From assembly GCA_027186245.1 (NCBI GenBank), contig CP114484.1, positions 3,856,501-3,920,500 on the forward strand: a DNA stretch of 64,000 bases. The letters run 5' to 3'. The DNA is from Coriaria nepalensis. Its lineage: Eukaryota; Streptophyta; Magnoliopsida; Cucurbitales; Coriariaceae. The translations under genes and the position numbers were made by a program. Below are positions 24,949 through 35,553 of the stretch, piece by piece; positions within the stretch are counted from its first letter, which is position 1, and each line of letters opens with the position of its first letter. The notes under the pieces are model-generated. The model had not been told where the DNA came from and ran no database searches. It worked only from the letters and a program-made list of their open reading frames with translations.

Positions 24949-25640
24949 TAGGTGCTTCTAGCTTTTAATTTTGTCGATTATTGCGACCTTATCACCTGGA
25001 AAACGTTAGCCATCCGCGTATCCGGGGTAAAATTTGTCCTCTTTATACTGGAGATATCCTTCTCTTACATTAATTGACATATTTCCTAAACAGTCAGAGG
25101 TTGCTTCAGCAAAATGTGTGATGAAGACTGATGATGATGCATTTGTTCGTATGGATGAGGTATTAGCTTCTTTAAAGAGGATCAATTCACCTAGGGGATT
25201 GCTCTATGGACTCATTAATTCAGATTCCCAACCTCATTGTAATCCAGATAGCAAGTGGTTCATTAGCCAACAGGTAATTCTCCAACAGTAATTTCTTTAT
25301 CATAAGTAACTTCATTCAGAAATTTATGTGTACGCTTGTGACAAACAATTTTAGAAGTTACCAATATGACCATTAGATTGTATGGTTTATACATGTTTTT
25401 TTTCTTCTCTCGTAGTCTTTCTTGCTTATTGCTTACAGGTCAATCCAATAAGGCACTTTAGACTCTTGTGTGCTCCTATAAATTATGGTTTATTTTCCAA
25501 TCCATTTATCCATTCAACCTTGAACTATGAAGGAATGACCTGGAAATACTTATCCGATTTGGGCCCATGGTCCTGGGTATGTGGTATCTCGTGACATAGC
25601 AAAGGAAATCTCCAAGAGGCACAAAGAAGGTCGTTTATAG
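24949..25640 (+). pseudogene. GT31 beta-1,3-galactosyltransferase pseudogene fragment (3 exons, 2 nonsense codons)
   Basis: Three exon-like pieces retain GT/AG borders. Exon A (about 24949-25026) reads FNFVDYCDLITWKTLAIRVS. Exon B (25094-25273, 60 codons) contains the donor-binding DxD region in CVMKTDDDAFVRMDEV, then GLLYGLINSDSQ and NPDSKWFIS. Exon C (25533-25640) reads PGNTYPIWAHGPGYVVSRDI, then AKEISKRHKEGRL. The pieces match the galactosyltransferase domain of plant GT31 enzymes with a galectin domain (GALT1/B3GALT15-20 group). In exon C the expected Trp codon TGG is TGA (25536-25538), and the last codon before the donor is TAG (25638-25640) where the family has Lys. The galectin part and the C-terminal exons are absent, so this cannot make enzyme. 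Confidence 0.85.
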
Positions 25641-26057
25641 GTACTTTATGAAATTCACTATTTTCAACTTTGTAGTTACTGACACTGCTTGCGGTTAATT
25701 ATTGCCTTCCATGTGTTTGATGAAATGTCACTAAGAAGAAAAATATATATTTACTTATCCAGCTCATCTTCTATATGATAGAATCATAGACATTCTTGAC
25801 AAGAGATCGAAGGAAAGTAAAATGCATAGATACAAAAAAGCTGGGTAACATGTGGTCTGATAATTAATAATCACCCCATCTTGTAGCAGCAACAGCTTCG
25901 AACTCCAATCATAAGTATGTCTTATCATTCATGTAGAAGAAGATGAGACAAAACAATTACTGCACCTCTCTTTGGATCAGCAACTTCACTTTGTTCGGGA
26001 ACTTGGTTAACCAAGATTTATTAATGACTGAATTTCTTGACTTGTGATTCGTGGCAG

Positions 26058-26159
26058 GAAAGCTTATTATAATTTCAAACAACTGCCCACCTTTGAGCAA
26101 ATCTGAGGTCGAGTATTACGCAATGCTTGCAGAGATTGGTGTCCACTATTATACTGGTT
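26058..26159 (+). pseudogene. Isolated exon of ribosomal protein eL30 (RPL30)
   Basis: After a CAG acceptor the frame reads [20 protein letters not shown], then [13 protein letters not shown]. This is the conserved middle of eukaryotic large-subunit protein eL30 (family text: NNCPPLRKSEIEYYAMLA). A GTAAGT donor follows. Arg of PPLRKSE is Ser here. No exon for the N-terminus or for the VDLGTACGKY part was found nearby, so this is a captured or orphan exon. It lies in the same orientation as the GT31 fragment, 418 bases downstream. Retained splice sites argue against an origin by reverse transcription of mRNA. Confidence 0.85.
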
Positions 26160-27050
26160 GTAAGTTTTTATGATCTTGATCGTAGCTTTTCGATTGGATA
26201 TTGTACTTACAAACTGACAATGATATTGATCTACAACTTAAGTAGGAAAATTGAATGAAAATGAGATACATTATTACCTCTATGGATGATTTAAGGTGGA
26301 CTTTTCTTAATCTTGCTTATTCACCAAGAGGTTAAGACTTCTTAGCTTTGAATGAGCTTTGTCAATGGTTCAAAGGGGAGTGAATAAGAAGACAGGAAGC
26401 TCTTAGAAAGGTTAATTTCGGGCATAAGAGGTTGACGAGAAGATGCCTGTATGTTATTTATAAACCCTTTCTAAATAGTCAAATGGTCATTTTTGTTTTT
26501 GACTTAGATATTTTTCTTATTCATATTCTTTCATCCTTATCACTTTTTGTCCTTATCAAAATTGATTTTTATCGCATTACAAGAGAGTGGCCGGCTAAGA
26601 GATAATTTGGCCAAATTTTCATGTTTTTGTAATATTGTTGTTAATAATGTTAATAAAGCATAATTTTGCCCACTAATTATTAATAAGTTTATACTCTAAT
26701 CACCTAAGAAAACTTACTCGGAAATTACTACTGACCCTGCAATATTTTGATTTATATCTTAACTTTTATAATGTGAAAATATTACCTTTATAATAGCTTA
26801 AATGTATCTCTTATAGAATTCAAAGCACTAAATTAGTATAGCTAGGGAAGATAGTAAAAAAGGGATATCATATTTATCTATTAGAGTTTAGCAGTAAAAT
26901 CATGTTTAGGACGAATCATGATTTTGCAAGATAGAAATATCAATACTTGTACATTTGTGTAGTTATTGCAGGTTTTTTGGAAGATGATCTCTTCTTATCT
27001 CATGGGTAGCATTGATACTTTACAAGAAGTCAGTATTCACTTGAATGTTT
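26160..27050. other. Intergenic DNA, no gene seen
   Basis: AT-rich with no recognised frame. Any missing eL30 or GT31 exon was looked for here by eye and not found. Confidence 0.4.
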
Positions 27051-28030
27051 AAGGTAAATAATCAAAGATGATTAACTATGTATTTAAAAATTAGTTTTAA
27101 AGTTAACTAAACCTAGTTATGAATTAGATAAAATTATAGTGTGTTATAACCTAATTAGTCACACATTAAGTTTGAGGGTAATTGGGTTAAGTTATTTTTT
27201 AGGATAAGGAAACTGTGCAGTTTCGACTTTACGGGTTAAATCATTACTTGTCTTATAGTTTCATTATAAGAGTAAAATAGTAATTTATTAGTTCATTAAA
27301 AATAATGTTGTACAGCTCTATTAGCATAACTAAGTATGAATATTGATTAGTTAGAATTAATAAATTACATATGATGTTTTATTTATATAATAAAGTGTCA
27401 GTAAAGTCCATCATTAACAACTGTACATTGAAGATTTAATGAACCAATTTGTTAACTATATAATAAAGGCCTAATTAAAGTTGGGTATGATCCACATAGG
27501 ATGGTCGACCATATAGAGTTGTTTAAGCCAACTTAATCACTTAATTAATTAAGTAAAATATTGACTTAGTCAATATTTATGAGGTAATTTTATATGACCT
27601 TAACACCTTTAGGAGAATAATAACCTATAGTAGTGGGCCGAATTCCCTAATACATCTCCTCTCGACCAAAATTGATATTGGAATAAAATAGTCTTTTCCC
27701 TTTTCCTCTTACTTCAGCTTCTTGATTTATGCATTGAATCTTGAAGTAGAAATTAATGGAGTGAAGTCAAACTGTGTGAATTACTATTAGAGTGTGAATA
27801 CATGAGGACACCTATCATCTGCAACACATGGAACTATAGGAGTAGTTGTTTATCATGATCATTGCAGATATTGATTCCTTAATATATCCTGTGAAAAGAT
27901 GTGCTTTTTGTAATTTATGTATGTATAAAATATGTTGTATGATTTGATCTTGACTTATGTATGAATGATTGATCTATGTATCGAATTTGATCCGATTAAG
28001 ATGTAACAATTTTAAAGCATTTCGTTTTCA
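27050..28030 (+). repeat. LTR-like repeat family B, second copy
   Basis: 27090-27230 shares with 9750-9990 the order ttagttttaaagtt, atgaattagataaaattata, tagtcacacattaa and ggataagg. The remainder has LTR-like features but no ends were fixed. No coding frame. Confidence 0.45.
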
Positions 28031-28199
28031 TTTTTAGATCTAACTATTCAAGTAGCCGGTCTCGGTTTAGTTATTTTTCTTAAGGAGAATCCTCATGTTT
28101 TTAATAGAATAACTTTGTAAAGGAGTTATCCTCATTTTATAATATATATACATATATATGTACTTTTTGCATAGAACGCGCATCCATCCTGTTGGTAGT

Positions 28200-28920
28200 G
28201 TTTGAAAGTAGAATGTTATCCGGTTAATCGGGTTAGACTTGATATGATGTCATTTTATATGATATAATTTTATTGTTAGGATATCAACAATTAAATAACT
28301 TAACATTTTATTTCATATAACTATTATTTATGTTGAAAATAACGATTGATGTATTATTAATTTATTGCATCACATGATAAAGTTTAGGGACTTAAGTTAT
28401 ACGGTTGAAATGGTGATAGTAATCATACTTAATGAGATTTAAGTGATTAAACATGTGAGATCTAAATTATTTATAATTATAGGATTATTAAGAATGTATA
28501 TTGATATACAGTAAGACTATTATATATGTTTACTTCTTAATTGTGTAGAATGATTGTTTTTATAATTATCGGTATGAGAAAAATATTTAGATAACAATCT
28601 AGATGATTAGTAGAGATTAATGTGTTAAATATGGTCAATCAAATGAATCTTAATGATAATAATATTAATTATTAATGAGATTAATCTCGTAATTATTATA
28701 TTTATGATTCTCAGATCTGAGACATCACGAATCTTGTGCAAAAGGGTGCATACTTCGACTGGATGTGAGAACAAACAAATTTATATAATATTGATAATTT
28801 ACTATTTCCTTTGATTATAGTTACTTCGATTATATGCAACTAATGTGGACTAAAATGAGTAACCGTCAATATTCTACATGAAGATGGAGTTTTAAAAAGA
28901 GATTGCTAGGAGAACATGCT
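28200..28920 (+). repeat. LTR-like repeat family A, further copy
   Basis: Carries the family A landmarks in order: cttgatatgatgtcatttta, ttataattataggattatta, gattagtagagattaatg and a gatctgagacatcac phrase. Strongly diverged from the tandem pair. Confidence 0.5.
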
Positions 28921-29549
28921 TTTCACCAGTTTTGCCAAAAGGAGGAAAGAATCACCGGTCAACTACCGTAACTTTTTTTTTTTAGGAATTAAGATTGAAA
29001 AAAAAAACAGGTCCGTTCTAAATCGGATATTCGATTCGAAATAGAAGTTTCGAACATCATTTGAATACCCGTTGGGTATTCAACAGATATGCTATCCAAC
29101 GGTTTTATAACCGCATTCCTGGTATGAACATTAATAATCAATGTTCTTAATTTGGACATTAAAATAATTATGACTTATTGGTACAGCACTTTTTAGCTTT
29201 AATATTCCAATTTAAAAAAAATTAATTTGGGCTAATTGTAAAGAACGGAGGAGCAGGTCAGTTTTTAGCTTACGGCCCATGAGGAAGCTGATGACTGGGC
29301 TCAGAGTGAGATATAGCCCATTTCATTTGGGTGGGGCCTAAAATCATAGATGTATCGTTAAAAATTTTCCCCCAATCCGCTTTTAGGGTTTGACTATCAG
29401 CAGCTCTCAGAAAACAAAAATTCATAACTTTGATGTTGTTCGGGTCTCGAATTGTGTTTCGTTTATTTCAATCTTCGACGACGCACTTGGAAATTGGGTT
29501 TTGTATTTTTCCCTAATCATAACGCCACCACTGTTCTGAAGCAAAAAAT

Positions 29550-30674
29550 ATGGATGATGTTGAAGGCAATGGAAGGTACGGCTCAAAACCCTACTTTTTG
29601 AACCACTCTTTTCCATCTCATCGGCAGAAGATGGTAGATAGAAATAGCTCCTACTCTCGCGCAATCTCTGTTCACCATGAGGAGGAAGAAGAAGATGACG
29701 ATCTGGATGACTTCGACCATGATGATGATGATCAAGGCCAAAATGATTTCCTCAATAACGTCGCTGATGATGATGATGAGGATGTTGATGATGATGGTGC
29801 TGGTGATTTCCAGAGGCATCCGAAGAAGAGGAAGTTGAGGAATTTGGCTTCAGCTTATGAATTTGTACCTCGCACAGCACAACAATCATCATACCAGTCT
29901 CGTAATTCGGTACTGGAATGGACTGATTCCGAGACGGTTCTTCTACTCGATGCTTGGGGAGAGAAGTTTCTTCAGCTTGGAAGGAGGAGTTTGAGGTCTG
30001 AAGAATGGCACGAAGTTGCAGAGAGGGTTTCTGAAGGCTTGGGCTTAGAGAAAACAGAAGTGCAATGTAGGACTAGGTTAGATACACTAAAGAGAAGGTA
30101 TACTAAAGAGAAGGCAAAAATAGAGAATATGAGAGTTAATAGCAGTTGGACTTATTTTAAGAAGATGGATAAGTTAATGGCTCTGTCAAATAGGCAAGAA
30201 TGTGGGCTTGCCTGTGGGTTTGATTCAGGCGAGTATATGTTTATGAATACTAGAGTTTATTTGGAAAGATCAAATGGGTTTGATGAGATGGGAGATAGTC
30301 CCGGAGAGTCGGAAAATTCTGAGGAAGAAAATGATTCGGATGGGCTTCTGCCAGGAAGGACTGATTATGGAGGAGGTGAGGAGGAGAGTTCTTCGTTAAG
30401 AGTGTTGGCTGATTCTATTCAGAAGTTCGGAGATATTTATGAGAAGATGGAGAGTAGCAAGAGGCAACAAATGATGGTGTTGGAGAAGATGAGGATTGAT
30501 TTCAATAAAGAGTTGGAGTTGCAGAAGGAGCAGATTCTAGAGAGAGCTAAGGCTGAGATTGTGAAATTGCAGGAGCAAGAGGATGGTAATGATGATGATG
30601 ATGATGATTCTGGTGGTGGTGGTGGTAATGGTGGAGAAGATATTGATGCTTCTATGGAGGATCTTAGCGGGTGA
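29550..30674 (+). CDS. Trihelix (GT-type) transcription factor
   Basis: Intronless, 374 aa. Residues about 44-85 are an acidic D/E run. PKKRKLR (91-97) is a nuclear localisation signal. A single trihelix/MADF-like DNA-binding domain spans about 122-210, from EWTDSETVLLLDAWGEKFLQ through EVQCRTRLDTLKRRYTKEK to SSWTYFKKMDKLMAL; the three helix Trp positions (W124, W153, W200) are intact. A charged coiled-coil region (about 285-345, EKMESSKRQQMMVLEKMRID) precedes a D/G-rich tail. This architecture fits the ASIL/ENAP group (SIP1 type), which represses or modulates genes by recruiting chromatin regulators. The ATG at 29550 is taken because upstream DNA is UTR-like. The nearest gene, the aldehyde dehydrogenase, is convergent and 1.5 kb away. 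Confidence 0.93.
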   Translation: MDDVEGNGRYGSKPYFLNHSFPSHRQKMVDRNSSYSRAISVHHEEEEEDDDLDDFDHDDDDQGQNDFLNNVADDDDEDVDDDGAGDFQRHPKKRKLRNLASAYEFVPRTAQQSSYQSRNSVLEWTDSETVLLLDAWGEKFLQLGRRSLRSEEWHEVAERVSEGLGLEKTEVQCRTRLDTLKRRYTKEKAKIENMRVNSSWTYFKKMDKLMALSNRQECGLACGFDSGEYMFMNTRVYLERSNGFDEMGDSPGESENSEEENDSDGLLPGRTDYGGGEEESSSLRVLADSIQKFGDIYEKMESSKRQQMMVLEKMRIDFNKELELQKEQILERAKAEIVKLQEQEDGNDDDDDDSGGGGGNGGEDIDASMEDLSG

Positions 30675-30680
30675 TTTTGG

Positions 30681-30798
30681 TAATGATGAATAATTTGGTT
30701 AGATTAAGTGAGCTTATTAAGGTGCATATTCTAACTGCAGTGATGATGAATAATTTGGTTGGATAAGTGAGCTTATTAAGGTGCATATTGTAACTGCG
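30681..30798 (+). repeat. Tandem duplication in the trihelix 3'UTR
   Basis: Two nearly identical copies of about 59 bases, starting at 30681 and 30741, share gatgaataatttggtt and gagcttattaaggtgcatat. They begin just after the stop codon, so they are probably in the transcript. Confidence 0.85.
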
Positions 30799-30799
30799 T

Positions 30800-31628
30800 A
30801 TGAGGTTTCTTCTTAATCTTGTTTTTGAAAGTTGCATTGTTTGATTATGCTATGTACAATTATATCAACTCTGAGATTGGGGCTGGGATTCTATACATAT
30901 GTGATTTTCCTTGTATGAAGGGTAGTGACTCCTTAATGTCGACATTGCAAGGTGATTAATAATTCCATTATTGGAATTGCTCTGTGCAATAAGGTTTCTC
31001 TGTGTTCTGTTCATTGATATTGTGTATTGATTTTTCTGACATATTTATCCACATTGTGCTTATTCAGAATACATAGGAAGAAGTATAATATGTTTGGATC
31101 ACTACCATTTTATGGTGAATTTGGTTTATCATCTGAAACTGTAGGTTAGATGTATTGGAGTTTGTGCAAATTGTAATTAAGGTAGATATGAGGTAACTTG
31201 GATTCTTTCTGCCTACCGATAACTAGTATTATGTTGTTGACTGATAAATGTTTTCAAAGATGGTTATAAATTGAAGAAATTGCTGCCATTTTCCATCATT
31301 CTGTATCTTAGGCTGTTCCCAGTTATTCTAAGACATGTTTTTGGTCTCTAGGTTTTACTTGTCTCCAAAATTAGGTTTATTCCTGGAAAGGAAGTCGGCA
31401 TCTCATTTTACAAGCACCCGAGAAAGAAGAGGGTCACTGTCTGCACAGTTGTTCTCCACGCAATTTCATTTTGTAAGTTTTCAACCAAAACTCTTGTAAT
31501 GAATGTCATGAATGCCTTGTATTGAAAAGTGAGACATTCTGGCCAATACAAAATGCAATAAGATAATGCCTCTCTTTCTGTCGACTTTCCTCACTAGTTC
31601 TTACATCTCCCTGCTATCAAAAATACAC
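30800..31628. other. 3' flank of the trihelix gene
   Basis: UTR-like and intergenic DNA. No further gene or RNA was recognised. Confidence 0.45.
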
Positions 31629-31629
31629 A

Positions 31630-31993
31630 GGGTATGCTTGGTAACGTTTTTTAATGATGTTTTTTGCATTTTGAAACATGAAAACCAGTTTTGGGAGGGG
31701 ACAAGATTGCTTAGTAACTATTTTTGTGTCAATTTGTCTAAAAAATGTTTTTAAAAAATTGGAAAAAAACTGAAAAAAATGAAGTGTAAAAATCATGAAG
31801 TGTAATTTTTTATATTTCAAAAAATGAATTGTGTTTTTGTGCTATTGAAAATTTAGTTTTTTACCAATATGAATCAAACGGGTTTAATACTCAAAGACCG
31901 ATTTTTTGTCTTTTAATATTGATTTTTTTATCATGATTATGAAAATTAATTTTTAAAATACAAAAAAAGAAAAAAAATTGTTGTCGAACAACC
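31630..31993. mobile_element. MITE candidate, about 365 bp
   Basis: Starts gggtatgcttggtaac and ends gttgtcgaacaaccc; the reverse complement of the right end (gggttgttcgacaac) aligns with the left end, giving about 15-bp imperfect terminal inverted repeats. Short size, AT-rich interior and no coding frame fit a non-autonomous DNA transposon. No clear target duplication could be fixed, which keeps confidence low. Confidence 0.4.
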
Positions 31994-32223
31994 CACGGTT
32001 ATTCACATGAAAAAGTATTGGGTCATAACTTTGTGCGTTGACTCAGTGAGGTAGGCCCCTCTGACATTGCCATGCATAAACAAGAATGGAAAAAGACACC
32101 CACATTTCTACTTTATTTGTTGAATGATCTTGCAGTTAGCTAAATAGCTAGAAGAGTTCTCTTACAATTTTAGATTATTATTAATCTTTTTTGGGCCATT
32201 GCCCTAAAGTTTAAAAGATGGTC

Positions 32224-35099
32224 TCAAAGCCAAGGGGAATTGTATAAAGGGGTGACAACAGATTTAACTTGGAGATACTTGTGGAGTGCTTCCATTCCAA
32301 AGTCTCTTCCGAACCCACTCATCTTATACCCTCCATAAGGGCACCCTCTATCGAAAGCAAAATAGCAGTTGATCCAAATTATTCCAGCTCTGATTGACCT
32401 TGAGACCGTGTTTGCAGTGTCTATGTTCTTGGTCACAATGCCTGCTGCTAATCCATATCTTGTATTGTTTGCTTTCTTTATTCCGTCCTCAATACTCCTG
32501 CATATTAGTTCCCCTCTGACATTAGTTGCATAAAACTAGATATTGGGTTAGACTGGAGTTAGGGTAGAACTTACTTGAATTTCATGAGTGACATGACGGG
32601 TCCGAAGATTTCATCTTGTGCTATCACCATGTCTTCCTGTAAACAACAAACAGGAGCAAAATCAAAATCTTTTGGACTTGGGCAACGTCCATTTTTCTTA
32701 AAACAAAAGTACCTTAACATCAGTAAATATTGTGGGCTCAATGTAGTATCCCTTATTGCCAATAGGCTTGCCTCCTGTTAAGAGAGTAGCTCCCTCCTTC
32801 TTTCCAATTTCTATATATAAAAGGATTTTCTCGAACTGCTTCTTGTCCACCTGAGCCATAGGAGGGCAACTGAGTCATAACTGGGTCCGAATGAACTCCC
32901 GACCATAGTGAAGAAGATAGAAGGTTAGAGTAGGGTAGGTTCTTCTTACTTGGGGTCCTTGCTGAACTTTAGGGTCAAATGGGTCCCCAACAGGCCAACC
33001 CTTTGCCAATTTCACTATTTTTGCTACAAATTCATCATAAATTCCTTCTTGCACAAGTACCCTAGAACTTGCCACACAAATTTCTCCCTGAAAAAAATTA
33101 TGCATAGTGGGGTTTCGTTTATGTAAGATTCATACATTGAACTTATTGAATCAAAATTAAGATTGATACAAGACCTTGTTATAAAGAACGCCGATAAGAG
33201 CAAGTTGAGCAGCTTTATCTACATCAGCATCATCAAAGATAAGGAGTGGAGATTTGCCTCCTAATTCTAGGGAGATTGCCTTCAAATTGCTATTTCCTGC
33301 AGCATGCATTATTTCACGTCCAACTTCCGTAGATCCTGTGAAACTCACCTAAAACCCAAACCAGTAATTGAACCCCAAATTACAAGAATTGATTATGTAT
33401 TCGTAATTTAGTATCTTCAATCATGCAAAATCTTACCTTGTCAACGTCCATATGAGAGCTAATGGCAGCTCCAGCTGTTGATCCAAATCCAGTTATGACG
33501 TTGACAACTCCATCAGGAATTCCAGCCTGTAAAACTCCAGTTTCATCAACCCTATCCAACTGATTTTTTTATTTCTTAAGGAAAAAAAAAAGGACATGAA
33601 AAAGATAGCAACTACAAATAAGATAAAACAGCATGTATTTTACCAACTTGGCAAGATGGGCATTAAAGAGAGCTGAAAGAGGGGTCTGCTCTGCCGGCTT
33701 GACAATCATGGTGCAACCCGCAGCTAAGGCCGGGCTAATCTTGGCAAGGAACATGGTGGACGGGAAGTTCCAGGGGATGATGTGGCCCACAACACCGATC
33801 GGCTCTAGCAATGTATACCCATGCAGGTCACGTGATAGTTTCAACACCTCCCCGTGGATTTTATCTGCTGCACCAGCGTAGTATCGTAGCGTGTTTGCAG
33901 CTTGCGGAATGTCCACTGATTTCCCTCCACTAAATAGCTTTCCGGCATCAATGGTGTCTAGTGCTGCTAATTCTTCTGCATGTTCGTCTATCAAGTCTGC
34001 AAATTTCATCATGATCCTTCCTCTCTCCTGATCAACATCACGTAAATCAGACCAAAAAGAGAGAACAATAATAATAAACTTGAAAGGGTGAAAAATGAAT
34101 TATCCAACTAACTATGCTGTAAATCAAAATTTACACCTAAAAAATTTTTAAAATGAAACTTTGTGTATTAGGCATGAACAGTGGGGCGGACACCGGATAT
34201 CTGCCCAGCTCGTACTCGTACCACATGCTTGGTTAAAAGCCCCATGCCTTATACCACCGAGTCAAGGTGGCTTGGCTTTGATATCCAAATCCATAATATT
34301 AATTACTCACTAGAAGTCGAATATCCAAATGAAATTATCCGAAAATTTGTTTAGGACGAATATCCGATGCAAATAAAATTTTCAGCAGATGATCTGACCT
34401 GTATCCGACCCGGTTGATCGGATATCAGAGATATCGGATCAAACTGCTCATCACTAGAGTATGTATTATTAGTTCTGACATGTAAGAGATAGTAACGTGA
34501 TAGCGTCAACGTAAGATATAACTAGTAATGTACATATTTGTTTATCTATTTTTAAATTAAATATAACCGTTGACTTCGGTAGCATTGAAGTATGGGAAAA
34601 AATAATAAGGCAAATCAATTAATTAAGAAGAATATTGTTAGAAGCAGACGGACTAGCTATAGACGCAGAATTAGATGAAAGAAAATGGAAGAGGGCGTAC
34701 AAAACCAGGAAGACGAGGCCAAGGACCATGATCGAAGGCATGACGAGCAGCTTTGACGGCTAAATCAACATCTTCTTTGTCTCCTTCAGCTATCCTTGCT
34801 GTCACCTCCTCTGTTCTTGGATCTACCGTCTCAAATGTTTTTCCTAACCATTTTTTTTTTCATGTTCTCATTTCATCAGAATCTTCATTAATGTCAAACC
34901 AATATTAAGCTGCCAAATTAGCAGGAAAATCATGCATACAAATACAAGAATTCTAAAAAAAAAAAAAAAAAAAAAATTAGGAGAGAGAGAGACCTGAAAG
35001 AGAGTCAACAAACTCTCCATTGATGAAAAGCTTGGTAAACTTGATGGTGGGGGTCTTGGAAAGAGACTCATCAGAGCTGCCATTTTTGTGATTTTCCAT
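32224..35099 (-). CDS. ALDH2C4: Cytosolic NAD+ aldehyde dehydrogenase, ALDH2C4/REF1 type (9 exons)
   Basis: Exons, in transcript order: 35099-34994, 34843-34701, 34027-33644, 33526-33437, 33348-33175, 33087-32950, 32850-32713, 32636-32575, 32497-32224. All have GT/AG borders and join to 1,509 bases, 502 aa plus stop. Key parts: NAD-binding and oxyanion region [18 protein letters not shown], active-site Glu in LELGGKSP (about residue 269), catalytic Cys in [10 protein letters not shown] (about 303), [12 protein letters not shown], and C-terminus SPWL. There is no transit peptide (starts MENHKNGSS), so cytosolic. Arabidopsis ALDH2C4 (REF1) oxidises coniferaldehyde and sinapaldehyde to ferulate and sinapate for wall-bound phenolics and sinapate esters; the same is inferred here. 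No inactivating change was seen. Orthology, as against a related ALDH2C copy, needs a tree. Confidence 0.95.
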
Positions 35100-35126
35100 T
35101 GCTATGGTTTATGGTAACTCACTGTC

Positions 35127-35136
35127 TATATATATA
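35127..35136 (-). promoter_or_regulatory. TATA-like motif just upstream of the aldehyde dehydrogenase start
   Basis: A TATATATA run lies only about 30-37 bases from the ATG. If it is used, the 5' leader would be only a few bases long; a different start site further upstream is possible. Confidence 0.3.
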
Positions 35137-35553
35137 GAGAGAGAGTATTTGTGATACAAGACTCATTTTGAGTTTTGTTTAAAAACCCAGCATTAAGTCA
35201 AAATATCTCGATCAACCTAACCTTTTTAGAATTTCAGAAATTAAAAAAAATAAGAAAAAAAAATGAAAGAACTTATTTTCTCCTTAAATTTTTTTTAAAA
35301 AAAATAAAATAAGTATTTATGACCTCGACACTTTTTCTTCTTTATTTTTTCGACACAGAAAGACGCAAGTATTTATTGTTATGATTTTCTTCTTGAATAT
35401 TTTCCCTCTTTTCATTTTAACTGCATGAGAGAATGTTTTAAAAGATTGAATGCCAATAATAGTGAGCTGAAAGATGGTTAGGAAGATTTCGGGCATGAAG
35501 AGAAGGGAGAAGCAGAGGAGGTTAGAGGAGCACGCGAAGGAGGAATCGAAAAG

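Noticed and set aside
29583..29819. 78-aa minus-strand frame opposite the trihelix gene
   Set aside because: Shadow of the Asp/Glu-rich run (reads as Ile/Val).
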